From Parafenestella ontariensis (lineage: Eukaryota > Ascomycota > Dothideomycetes > Pleosporales > Cucurbitariaceae), in NCBI GenBank assembly GCA_021596325.1, contig JAKGDA010000047.1, forward strand, positions 1 through 64,000: a DNA stretch of 64,000 nucleotides, written 5' to 3'. The notes under the pieces were generated by a model. It saw only the letters and a list, made by a program, of their open reading frames with translations. It was not told the DNA's origin and ran no database searches. Shown here piece by piece: positions 11,342 through 19,870 of this stretch. Within the stretch, counting starts at the first letter, position 1, and every line of letters starts with the position of its first letter. A program made the translations under genes and the position numbers.

Positions 11342-11941
11342 TCAAGGAACGCGTCGAAGGTTGCTTCCCTGGGTCTGGCGTAGAGGACTTTGCGGAGAAG
11401 GGTAGCATAATCGCCAGTACGCAGACTTGAGCAGATAACCAAAAAAATGGAAGAGCTCGCTGCAGACTATGTTGACGGACAGGTCTAGACCTTGATCCTC
11501 ACTCTTGAGAGGCCCCATCTTCAAAGTCTCCTGCAGCGTGCCTTCTGTTGTGGTTTTTGATACTTGATCGAGTTGCTGTGTTGAGCGCCACACCTTTCGC
11601 TCAGTGATCTCGAACGCAGCCGTTCCCGAGAAAGTCGATCGATGCAGCCAGACGACGGGCTTGCGAATGCGGTGGATGCTTTGGCAGAAAATTCTCTTCG
11701 TGTCCAGCACTATGTTTTGCTCTCTATCACAGCAAAACCATCGCCTCCTTGTACCAAGACTCGCCATCGACAAAGTCCTAGTCGTCTCGGCACAACGGTC
11801 GTGCAGCACTCGCTTTGTCGCACCTTCATCTTGGTTGGTAAGCCAAGAAGCTTCTCTCTCAATGTAGTAGCATGACTTTTCGAGACTTGTCTTTGATTCC
11901 TCTCCAATTTGTTGTGTTGGAGGGCGTTCGGATGCGGACAA
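11342..11941 (-). CDS. hypothetical ORF, 199 aa, doubtful
   Basis: An uninterrupted frame of 199 codons with a mixed composition that is not obviously antisense of anything. No signal peptide, membrane segment or recognised motif is seen. A middle stretch (about residues 70-155) has a plausible globular composition, but competing frames on both strands are also open here, so the ORF may be chance or a gene remnant. Confidence 0.2.
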   Translation of the reverse strand: MSASERPPTQQIGEESKTSLEKSCYYIEREASWLTNQDEGATKRVLHDRCAETTRTLSMASLGTRRRWFCCDREQNIVLDTKRIFCQSIHRIRKPVVWLHRSTFSGTAAFEITERKVWRSTQQLDQVSKTTTEGTLQETLKMGPLKSEDQGLDLSVNIVCSELFHFFGYLLKSAYWRLCYPSPQSPLRQTQGSNLRRVP

Positions 11942-12374
11942 ATGACATCCTCAAAAACCGCATTGTCGGTCGTAACAGCTAGAGGAGCTGTTCGGCCAGG
12001 AGGGGCATACGCCCGCCAATACATCCGTACGCTGAACGTACACGTTGACGGTTAACGCGACTGGCCGGATATCACAAAGATGTGACTAGTGTCTAATAAT
12101 GAACACGGTGACACAGGCTTGCCGACGGTGTAGCTAGCGGTAAGGTTGGAACTTTGATCAGGACTTTCGTCCTAGTGGGAGAGATGCACAAGATTCTCCT
12201 TCGCCAGAGGCAACAAGTCGGCTCGAACTAGTCTTCGCATAGTACTAACGATGCGTACCAGGTCCAAAACATGTAACCCAATAGACTGTGTTGAGCGAAC
12301 TTCAAGACATCCGATCCGGAGCGTGACGGTCCGCCATTGGTGACGGCACCAACCTGAGGCGCACTGAGACCTCG

Positions 12375-13031
12375 CTAGGCTTTCGCCTTTCTGACGAGTG
12401 GATCTCGCGCCAGCCGAAGCTGAACAGGTTGGTACGTCTGTGTGTTTGGCTCGATCAAGACCAAGACCGCGCTCTTCTTCTGCCTATCCGTTGCGTCCCA
12501 GACGTCAAAATGGGGACATGGCCGATGTTGGCACCTGGCTTTGCAACTCCTGTGCGAAACCCAGAGACGAATGACTAATGCTTGGGCGGAATATAAAACT
12601 CCAAAGTCATTCCTCGGTCGAGGCGACCGGCATCTCTCTTCATAGTTCTCCTCGTGGCGCCAGAGTGTCCGCCTTGAAGCTATCCAGAATGGCCAAAGTC
12701 TGTTGCACGGATGAGGGTGTCGACGTGGTTCACGGATGAGAACTATAACGCCCCGACAGGCACATGACACCTCAATTTGAGCTCTCGCTCCCGTGCCTCG
12801 AGTCTCCCTTTTGCACACCATCTGCGAGGCAATCCACTGGAAGCGAATCGGCAGGCATTCGGGGCTAATCGGAAGGTCGGCGACATGACCGCGAAGCTGT
12901 TCATCGCGCAGAAGGCAGATGAATACCGGGAAATGATTAGGGTTAAGATCCGAGCCTGTCCTCCTCACGCACAACCCCGATGTTTCCATCAAGGCGCCCG
13001 AGCCGACATACAAACAACCCGTAGAGACCAT
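12375..13031 (-). CDS. hypothetical ORF, 218 aa, doubtful
   Basis: ATG-initiated frame rich in Arg, Cys, His and Trp, a composition more typical of chance ORFs than of real fungal proteins. The Cys spacing matches no zinc-finger class I know. Open frames on the opposite strand overlap it. Listed only because it is the longest frame in the interval. Confidence 0.13.
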   Translation of the reverse strand: MVSTGCLYVGSGALMETSGLCVRRTGSDLNPNHFPVFICLLRDEQLRGHVADLPISPECLPIRFQWIASQMVCKRETRGTGARAQIEVSCACRGVIVLIREPRRHPHPCNRLWPFWIASRRTLWRHEENYEERCRSPRPRNDFGVLYSAQALVIRLWVSHRSCKARCQHRPCPHFDVWDATDRQKKSAVLVLIEPNTQTYQPVQLRLARDPLVRKAKA

Positions 13032-13635
13032 GCTAAGAGGCTCGGGTGTGTGTCAATCGTGCGAGTACGTGAGACGCGGACGAACCGCATTCCGAAGAAG
13101 ACAGACATCGGCAACTGTAGGTAAAGTGGCATGCAGCAGCACTTGTGAACAAGCGAGAGAAGATGGTGTCCAAGGAGAGCGTTGCGCGACCGTCCCGCCG
13201 TTGTCGACATGGTCAGTGATTGTCAATGAAGGGTGCGAGGTCCAGAATCTGGTCAGAGTGCAAGTAGAGAGCAGTAGTGGCGTGTATGGACACAGACGAG
13301 TTGCGGTGTTGGGCCAGCGGGTGCTTGTTGTTGAGTGAGGGAGCCGATGGGCGCGTCGCTTCCGCGCTAGGAATACGTTGGCACGTGCAGACCATTAATA
13401 AGCACACTTGTCCGACAAGATTGGTCCTGCGACATTGAATTCTTTGACAACTCATCACAGGACAGGTTTTTCACGACAACTGCTATCCTTAATGGCTGTA
13501 CCTTCCTCTATTTACTGCCGCGAGTCGATAGTACCGTCCTGACGAGGGCTGCTAGTAGATTTTAAGGAACAGCGAATTCATGGGTTGCCACATCTGGTCT
13601 CTTCTCCTTCATCGACTCGTACGGCACACTTAGTC

Positions 13636-16600
13636 ATGGGAGCCGTCGAAGATGCTGTAGATGCCGCCGCAAACTTTATAGGCCCGTTTGCAGACCAGGA
13701 CCAGAAACCTAGCCCCGTGGCTATCGATGCCGACCAGCTCGTAGAGCAGGCTATTGCGCATCTTCAGGCTATCAACAGCGCTGACCTGGCGGCGGATCCC
13801 AACGCTCCATATGATGCGTCTCTCGCTGGCATTGCATATGGCCTCCTTGATCTCATCGCATTGCATGGCATCTTGCCTAGCCTCTCCCCTGGCGTCGCTT
13901 TCAGTCAGCGCCCGAGATCCGTCCTTAGTGCATCGATCACCATAGCCTCTAGTAGGAATGAAGAGTTGCTCTCAAGAGTGGTAGAAACTTTGATACCCAT
14001 CTTGGAGCAGCGAGGTTCTGGCGTTCGGCCACTTCTCTCTCAGCGAATTCTTCCAGATATCTTTTCGGCACTTGCAGAGCTATCGTTCTGTCCAGCAGTA
14101 GATCAAGAGATACGGTCTAGGTTTGATTCTATCTACAAGAATACTGTCCGCGAAATACCGACCTCTCGGCTTCTTCCAATCCTGACCACGTTCCTTGAAC
14201 AGTCTCTGCCAACATGGTTGAAGCCAGTTATTTCCCAAGAAATAGCATTAGTTCCCCTTCGGGATCATGGAATCCGCCATACCATTGAGTTTCTCTCCCT
14301 CTCGTACCTATCCAAAAATTCCCAAGTGCCCCAAGACGCCTCCGGTTCGCAGTCACAAATGCCAATCCCACTAGAAGCTATTACACAAAGCTCCCGTTTG
14401 CTGGTACTGCCACCAATTGGGTTTAGTCAGGCTGATTGGTTGCGTAATCTTGCCCCCCAACTACTGGGGCTGTTAGACGGTAAAGAGGGTGTGGAGCTGG
14501 GCAGAGCTGCGGGTCAAATCATTGCTGGCGGGATCCTTAGTAAGAAGACCACCGGTGCTCCAGGAACTGTTGGATGGGACTTGTTTGCTCTACCATTGCT
14601 ACAGTCAATCTACCCAAAGGATATCAAAAAGGCGAACTCCCGAAAGGACGCCGAGGACCAGGCGATAGTGAAGGAGCAGGGCCTCAAGTTGGCATTAAAA
14701 CGGCTCTACAATATCGCGTCATCCTACTCGCATGCCGGTCTTATCCGGCGACTTGTAGGCCCTCTTCTGCTTCCACTTTGGGCGCTCTTGAACCATGCTA
14801 AGGCGAGACCATCATTGGATAAGGAGTGGATACGGCTACCGCAAGCTATCTTGACCCGATATATGACGATAGCTTGCGATGTGAAACAGGTTGATAGCAT
14901 TGCTTCAACCCTTTTCTGGGATGGCGATGTATTATGGGCATTTGGGCCTGGATCTGAGGGTGGCATCGAGATACGTCGGCGGGGCGAAGGCAATCACGAC
15001 ACGACAGAGATGGACGGAATCTTATCACGAATTGGAAATCTGGATTCTCGGGTTGATCTCCTTGTGTCTCTTCTCACAGACGCGAATATACCTGACGATG
15101 CTGCCGGGTCGATCTTTTTGCAAGTAACGAAGCGATGGTTATCACCAGAGCAAAACTTGAAGACGCTATTGACCGATGAATCAGAGAATGACCCTCTGTC
15201 TGCCCTGACGGATGCGAAATTGTCTGAGGCACTGGCTACAAAGTTTAAAGATCAGTTTGCTCGGAGTCCACAGCATATATTTGAGCTTATGGAGCAGCTT
15301 ATCCATAATTTTGTCAACGAACATCAGGTCAGAGTGGAAAAGCTAACGAAATCCGGAATGCCAAGCCGAACGGCGCTGGGTAATATCGTCAATACACAAG
15401 CACGAAATGCTGTAAAGAGGGAAAATGACGAGGAACATACTGCGGACGAAGATCTGGTGTCTTTTGCGCTGAGTATCATCACCACGTTAGTTGCATCGCC
15501 CGGCTTTAAAAAGGCGCCTGTGACGGCGACGACGTTAGAACTGCTGGTACCATCGCTTGTATATCTTTCAAGGCAGCGAGATCAATTCCCCATCTCATCT
15601 TTGGTCACCAACTCCGCGATCAACCTTCTCGAGGTCCTTAGCCTTTCTGCCTCAACCACGTCAACGCCTGCGACCAAGACTGACCCACTTTCCGACCATC
15701 GGGCAACACTAAGGACCATCTTATCGGATCTCACATCTCCAGAGCCCCCAGACCGTACGTGGGCACTCAACACCCTGCGGAAACTCGTACAAAACCCCGC
15801 CGCCTTCCCAGTAGTCGATGTGCCGATGACGGCACATATGCTGCTGTCGGCCTCACTTGCTGATTCAGAGTCGTACGTTCACACCGCGGCAATACCCGTT
15901 CTAGTAGACCTGGCGATCCGCGCTCCAAATCCCGTGGTTAGGATACTGACGGATGCATTCGTCGATGTTGACGAGCGGTCCTTGCAACTTGCGAGAGGCA
16001 GGCAGACAGAAGAGAAAGAGAGGGAACTACAAAACGCGTTAGACTTCCGGTTACGTGTTGGCGAAGTTTTGAACAGTATCATCCTTGAGCATGGCGATGA
16101 CGATGCTACTCTTCGATACAGAGATCTTAAACAAATCGTTGAGGCTTGTCTATCGCTAGCAAGCCGTCGCGGTCAGCGCACAAAAACGCTGACAACGCGC
16201 ACACAACTCGCAGAAGCAGAGCAGCGACTACAGAAAGAGGGCGAAGAAGCGTGGGGCGGTCCGATACCGAACTTACTTGAACCAGAAAGTGAAGATCCAA
16301 GTGAGCAAGCGGAGCGCGATGCGCTTGCTAAGATTGTGCAAGGATGGCAAGACACAGGAATCGAGGAAGATGTGCGGATCCGCACTTCTGCACTGAGCGT
16401 GCTTTCCACTGTCCTTGAAAATCTATTAGGCCTGCTAAGCCAGGCTCCAGTTGATGCAGTAGTGCAAATGGTGCTGTTGATTCTCAGCATGGAAACACGA
16501 GAGGCAAAAGCAATACTGCGGCGCGCCGCGGTCCTCGTCATCATGGGGCTATTGCGCGGTCTAGATGCAGCGCTCGAAATTGGCAGAGATATACCCGTTG

Positions 16601-16869
16601 GGCTCAGCAGTAGGCAACAGAACGAGCTTGAGAGGGTAGTTAAATGGGCTAGAGATGATGATGCAGATGCGCTCGTAAGAGATCATGCAGCAACTGTGGT
16701 GGAGGGACTGGAGACACTGAGATTGAAAAGGTTGTACAAGATGAAGGACGAAGGGTTGCGACTAGGACCTGATCTTGGTCTGGAGGGAAGTTTGAGAGGG
16801 TTGGAGGTTAAGCCGAATCTGGAGGGAGAACAAGGGAAGAAAAGAATGGTTGTAGAGGAAATAGAGTAG
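13636..16869 (+). CDS. RTP1: RTP1/TANGO6-type HEAT-repeat protein
   Basis: Single exon, 1077 residues. The frame opens upstream at a TTG; the first ATG (13636, MGAVEDAVDAAANFIG) is taken as the start. The protein is all-helical and HEAT-like throughout. The region around residues 610-830 fits the RTP1_C1 domain (…DRTWALNTLRKLV…DSESYVHTAAIPVL). The C-terminal part around 930-1040 fits RTP1_C2 (RRAAVLVIMGLLRGLD…DDADALVRDHAATV). Yeast Rtp1 is an essential cytoplasmic factor for assembly and nuclear import of RNA polymerase II; animal TANGO6 is related. Length agrees with the family (about 1000). The assignment rests on domain pattern and HEAT-like architecture, so an unrelated HEAT protein cannot be fully excluded. 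Confidence 0.75.
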   Translation: MGAVEDAVDAAANFIGPFADQDQKPSPVAIDADQLVEQAIAHLQAINSADLAADPNAPYDASLAGIAYGLLDLIALHGILPSLSPGVAFSQRPRSVLSASITIASSRNEELLSRVVETLIPILEQRGSGVRPLLSQRILPDIFSALAELSFCPAVDQEIRSRFDSIYKNTVREIPTSRLLPILTTFLEQSLPTWLKPVISQEIALVPLRDHGIRHTIEFLSLSYLSKNSQVPQDASGSQSQMPIPLEAITQSSRLLVLPPIGFSQADWLRNLAPQLLGLLDGKEGVELGRAAGQIIAGGILSKKTTGAPGTVGWDLFALPLLQSIYPKDIKKANSRKDAEDQAIVKEQGLKLALKRLYNIASSYSHAGLIRRLVGPLLLPLWALLNHAKARPSLDKEWIRLPQAILTRYMTIACDVKQVDSIASTLFWDGDVLWAFGPGSEGGIEIRRRGEGNHDTTEMDGILSRIGNLDSRVDLLVSLLTDANIPDDAAGSIFLQVTKRWLSPEQNLKTLLTDESENDPLSALTDAKLSEALATKFKDQFARSPQHIFELMEQLIHNFVNEHQVRVEKLTKSGMPSRTALGNIVNTQARNAVKRENDEEHTADEDLVSFALSIITTLVASPGFKKAPVTATTLELLVPSLVYLSRQRDQFPISSLVTNSAINLLEVLSLSASTTSTPATKTDPLSDHRATLRTILSDLTSPEPPDRTWALNTLRKLVQNPAAFPVVDVPMTAHMLLSASLADSESYVHTAAIPVLVDLAIRAPNPVVRILTDAFVDVDERSLQLARGRQTEEKERELQNALDFRLRVGEVLNSIILEHGDDDATLRYRDLKQIVEACLSLASRRGQRTKTLTTRTQLAEAEQRLQKEGEEAWGGPIPNLLEPESEDPSEQAERDALAKIVQGWQDTGIEEDVRIRTSALSVLSTVLENLLGLLSQAPVDAVVQMVLLILSMETREAKAILRRAAVLVIMGLLRGLDAALEIGRDIPVGLSSRQQNELERVVKWARDDDADALVRDHAATVVEGLETLRLKRLYKMKDEGLRLGPDLGLEGSLRGLEVKPNLEGEQGKKRMVVEEIE

Positions 16870-17107
16870 TTTTGATCGCTCCGTTCTCGAAGCTATGGTA
16901 TCGTAAACTTTTTGCCCAAATCCATGTCTGCGCCCTCGTGTCCTCGTAGTCTCTGTGTGGATATTGCGCCGAAGATGCGACTGTCTCCTGGGTCGCGCAT
17001 CAAGAGGCTGTTCCCTGTACGCTTCGAAAGGAGGTAGCGTGATGGTTCTTCTCAGCCCATCAGTATTGCGTGTCGTAGGCTCAGGCTTGCTCGGTATTTG
17101 ACGCGCC
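16870..17107. other. convergent 3' flanks
   Basis: Short spacer between the tail-to-tail RTP1-like and SmF genes. It presumably holds both 3' UTRs. Confidence 0.5.
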
Positions 17108-17512
17108 TCAACCGCTCATGGCCGCATCCTTGGTGGCCTTCGGTTCCACCTCGTCTGCCTTTCCAATCCACAGCACATTGTTGCACCGTATGAGGACCTG
17201 TCCAAGTGTGCCTGAGCTCACGCCGTTGACGAATTCTTCCGTGTTGGAGAGTTGTATGTTCATGTATAAGTCGACGGACACGAGTCTGCCCTTGTACTCG
17301 GTCTCGGCCCACTTTAGTCGCACAACAATGTCTTTGTCGACCCTGGCAAAGGTTAGCAGGCGATTGACTGGGCGGGACATGGGCGTGGGGGAAAGGATGG
17401 GGTATGCGACGTACAGGCTCTGGAGTAGAGGACGAGGATTGAAGGGTGCGACTGCCTAGGATCTGTTAGCTTTGCGCAGCCAAGGGCGAAGGTGGTGAGA
17501 GCTTACAGCCAT
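17108..17512 (-). CDS. SMX3: small nuclear ribonucleoprotein SmF
   Basis: A 93-residue Sm protein built from three exons: 17507-17512, 17415-17455 and 17108-17342. The first exon encodes only Met-Ala. Intron 1 (17456-17506) starts GTAAGC and carries GCTAAC; intron 2 (17343-17414) starts GTACGT, has GCTAAC and ends CCAG. Splicing restores the conserved SmF start FNPRPLLQSLVDKDIVVRLKW. The Sm1 motif (EYKGRLVSVDLYMNIQL) and Sm2 motif (LIRCNNVLWI) are both present. SmF is one of the seven core subunits that ring the U1, U2, U4 and U5 snRNAs in the spliceosome. Length is normal. It is transcribed divergently from the DUF866 gene. Confidence 0.95.
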
Positions 17513-17825
17513 GGTTGTGACCGTGTCTCTGAGGTGTGCAGCCGAGGCGGGCGTGAGGATGCAGTGCAGCAAGTGCGAGTATTGCGGTATGCGTATGCGG
17601 TATGCGTATGCGGTATGCGGGCAAGCTCTGGTCGTTGCCGTGCCTGGCTGCCTGCCTCAGAAAGAAAGTCGGCGAAAGGTAGCCCCGCCTCGCCGCGGCT
17701 CCCTGATTGGCTGGTTGCCATGGCCGCGCGGGGGCGGGGCGAGCAGCCATAGCATTTGAAGCTCTCGCAGCTCTCGCAGCTCTCGAGCTCTCCTCGGTCT
17801 TTTCCCTTCACAGTCAGCAGTCAAC
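17513..17825. promoter_or_regulatory. bidirectional promoter, SmF / CZIB
   Basis: Only 313 bp separate the two start codons, so both promoters must lie here. It contains a tandem minisatellite built on GCGGTATGCGTAT (about 17584-17620) and a three-fold AGCTCTCGC repeat (about 17760-17786) just before the plus-strand start. Confidence 0.6.
17584..17620. repeat. 12-13-bp tandem minisatellite
   Basis: About three copies of a GCGGTATGCGTAT-like unit stand in the SmF/CZIB promoter. Confidence 0.8.
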
Positions 17826-17878
17826 ATGGTGCTTGCGCTAGCATTAAAAGCAGAGCTCAACGGGTGCGTTGTTTCATA

Positions 17879-17927
<49 letters not shown>

Positions 17928-18523
17928 CACCCTTGGCTGCGATGCCGGGACGCTGACCAGGACACAGAGTAACAGACCTCCGCCCCCAGGACACGCAGGA
18001 CGCGCCCTTCTACTACACATTCAAAGTCCAATGTACATCCTGTCGCGAGACACACCCCAATTTCGTCTCAATCAGCCGCTTCGAGCAGAATGACATGAGC
18101 GGCAGCCGGGGCGAAGCCAACTTTGTCTGGAAGTGCAAGAACTGTAAGGTCTCTCTGCCCTGCCTTTCTTGTTGTGCCTGCGGCGATTGACCCACGGATA
18201 GAGAGAGCACTCGGCGAACATCAAGGCCGCGCCTGCCACGTACGAACAAACCGATCCCCCCAAGACGGTGAACATCCTCGAGTTTGACTGTAGAGGACTG
18301 GAGTTTACCGACTTCAAGGCCGAGGTGGGCACATGCTCTGCGTGCTTACCGAGAGCAGCTGAGGTTAATATCCTCGCAGGGAGACTTTCTCGCCACTGGA
18401 GCAGAGTCCGGCACCAAGTTTTCAGCCATAGACTTGTCCGAGGGCGAGTGGTTTGACTACGACGAGAAGGCTGGCGAGGAAGTCAGCATAACGGGCGTCC
18501 AGTGGGAGATCCGACGAGCCTAG
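17826..18523 (+). CDS. CXXC zinc-binding protein (DUF866 / UPF0587, CZIB-like)
   Basis: A 161-residue protein from four exons: 17826-17863, 17968-18148, 18202-18324 and 18380-18523. All joins keep frame and give a length almost identical to the human homologue. Two CXXC pairs (Cys35/38 and Cys69/72) form the zinc site of the DUF866 beta-sandwich; the second pair abuts the exon 2/3 junction (CKNCK). The ordinary fungal intron signals include donor GTGCGT in intron 1 and GTGGGC in intron 3. Intron 1 contains a 45-nt (TC)n tract. The molecular role of this conserved eukaryotic family is poorly known; human CZIB binds zinc. Confidence in family is high, in function low. Confidence 0.93.
17881..17925. 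repeat. (TC)n microsatellite in intron 1 of the DUF866 gene
   Basis: A pure 45-nt TC dinucleotide tract lies inside the first intron, 17 bases after the donor. It could serve as an extended polypyrimidine tract and is likely length-variable. Confidence 0.95.
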
Positions 18524-19057
18524 GCGGCACGAGTAGACAATGCGAGTAGGGACGCGGGGGGCGTCTATTCCTGTCCTTGGGTGCACCCATGCACGAAAAA
18601 ACTGGGTTTCACCTATGCCAAATCCAGCCAGTACACATCCAACAATCTCAATAGGCTGTGGGCAAAATTACCAACTTCATCCAATACCCAAAGCTCACCT
18701 AGAATCAGTCTTTGTAAGCCTTGTCCTCAGCGCCTCGCATTTGGTGGCAGTCGCTCCAACTGGACGCCAAGTCCATGACATCACCTCCAAGTGTGAATGC
18801 TATGATGGGAATTCCCTTTGAGGATTCAATGTACTTGGCAAACTAAACAGGCAAGAAACCCAACCAAGCCTTCCGGATATCAAAGTTTTCAGCTACGGTT
18901 ACACAGTGTAGCGACAGTGGTGCAGTCTTCTCAATACTCTACAAGTCCCGAGCACATTAAGCTAATCCAACAACGACTACGAGGAATTAGCGGTAGTTCC
19001 TCTTCGAAAGCCGATTAGAGCCCTACCAGATGAAATAAAATCATGGAATCTCGACAC
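18524..19057. other. convergent 3' flanks, no gene seen
   Basis: 534 bp between the tail-to-tail DUF866 and peptide-precursor genes. Only short ORFs are present. Confidence 0.5.
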
Positions 19058-19870
19058 CTAACCCCAGGTAACCACCGTAGTCGGCTTTCCAAGCTTGAAG
19101 GTGTCCTTAGGTTTGCTAGCCTCAGCCTCACGCTTGCTCCAGGTCGTCTCAGTCGTAGGCTTGCCTAGGGTGAATGTGTCCTTCGGCCGGTCAGCCTCGG
19201 CCTCACGCTTTCCCCAAGTGATCTCAGTGGTTGGCTTTCCAAGCTCGATTGTATCTTTGGGCTTTCCGAAGTCGATGCCGCGTCTGCTCCAGGTCGTCTC
19301 GGTCGTCGGCTTGCCTAGCGTAATCGTGTCCTTCGGCTTTCCAAAATCGATACCTCGCTTCTTGCTCCAGATAATCTCGGTGGATGGTGGCCCGATATCG
19401 ACAGTGTCGGTGGGTTGACCCTCGTCACGCTTGCCCCAGGTGATCTCTGTCGTTGGCTTACCGAGCTCAATCGTGTCTTTTGGCTTTCCAAACACGATAT
19501 CGCGTTTTCCCCAGGTTATCTCAGTCGTCGGCGGTGCAATTTCGATTGTATCAGCAGGCTGAGGTTCGTCCCGCTTGCCCCAGGTGATCTCAGTGGTTGG
19601 TTGGCCAAGCTGGATGGTGTCTTTCGGCTTCCCGAAATCAGCATCGCGCTTGCCCCAGGTAATCTCAGTCGACGGCGGCGCAAGATCGATGGTGTCTGCT
19701 GGCTTGTCGACGGAGAATGTTTGCGCCTATACATGGTGAGCACCACCAAGAGATGTGTTCAGATTAGACGAGCGGAACTACTCACGTACCTTAGGCTCAG
19801 CAAGGGGTAATCCGCTGCTAACAGTGACGAGGATGCCTGCGGCGAGGACGGATACTAGTCTGTACTGCAT
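19058..19870 (-). CDS. secreted Kex2-processed repeat peptide precursor (nine repeats)
   Basis: A 249-residue precursor from two exons (19790-19870 and 19058-19726; intron 19727-19789 begins GTACGT and ends TATAG, phase 0). Residues 1-24 form a signal peptide (MQYRLVSVLAAGILVTVSSG…). The rest is nine tandem units of 23-27 residues, each ending in PTTEITWG or a close variant. The first eight end in KR, KKR or RR, the Kex2/kexin cleavage sites; the ninth ends at the stop after TWG. Units 8 and 9 begin EAEA, the Ste13 dipeptidyl-aminopeptidase trimming signal of alpha-factor precursors. Kexin would release nine similar linear peptides without Cys. This is the architecture of fungal KEPs (pheromone-like or RiPP precursors), but the WC..GQ.C core of ascomycete alpha-pheromone is absent and no UstYa/DUF3328 gene is nearby. 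Function is unknown: a signalling peptide, RiPP or effector-like peptide is possible. Confidence 0.9.
19061..19726 (-). repeat. nine tandem ~75-bp coding repeats
   Basis: The second exon consists entirely of imperfect direct repeats encoding the peptide units, at residues 28-54, 55-79, 80-102, 103-127, 128-151, 152-176, 177-201, 202-226 and 227-249. Two unit types exist. Type A (P.DT..…PP.TE) is seen in units 1, 3 and 5. Type B (KPKDT..LG.PTTE or close variant) is seen in units 2, 4 and 6-9. The resulting order is ABABABBBB. Confidence 0.92.

Larger units (their letters stand above)
10374..13635. other. 3.3-kb gene-poor interval
   Basis: No convincing gene. The two longest frames, both on the minus strand (11342-11941 and 12375-13031), are listed separately with low confidence. 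The right end is the promoter and leader of the HEAT-repeat gene. Confidence 0.5.

Noticed and set aside
19058..19870. Annotating the repeat precursor as the alpha-mating pheromone
   Set aside because: Kex2 and EAEA signals fit, but the WC..GQ.C peptide core of ascomycete alpha-pheromones is absent.
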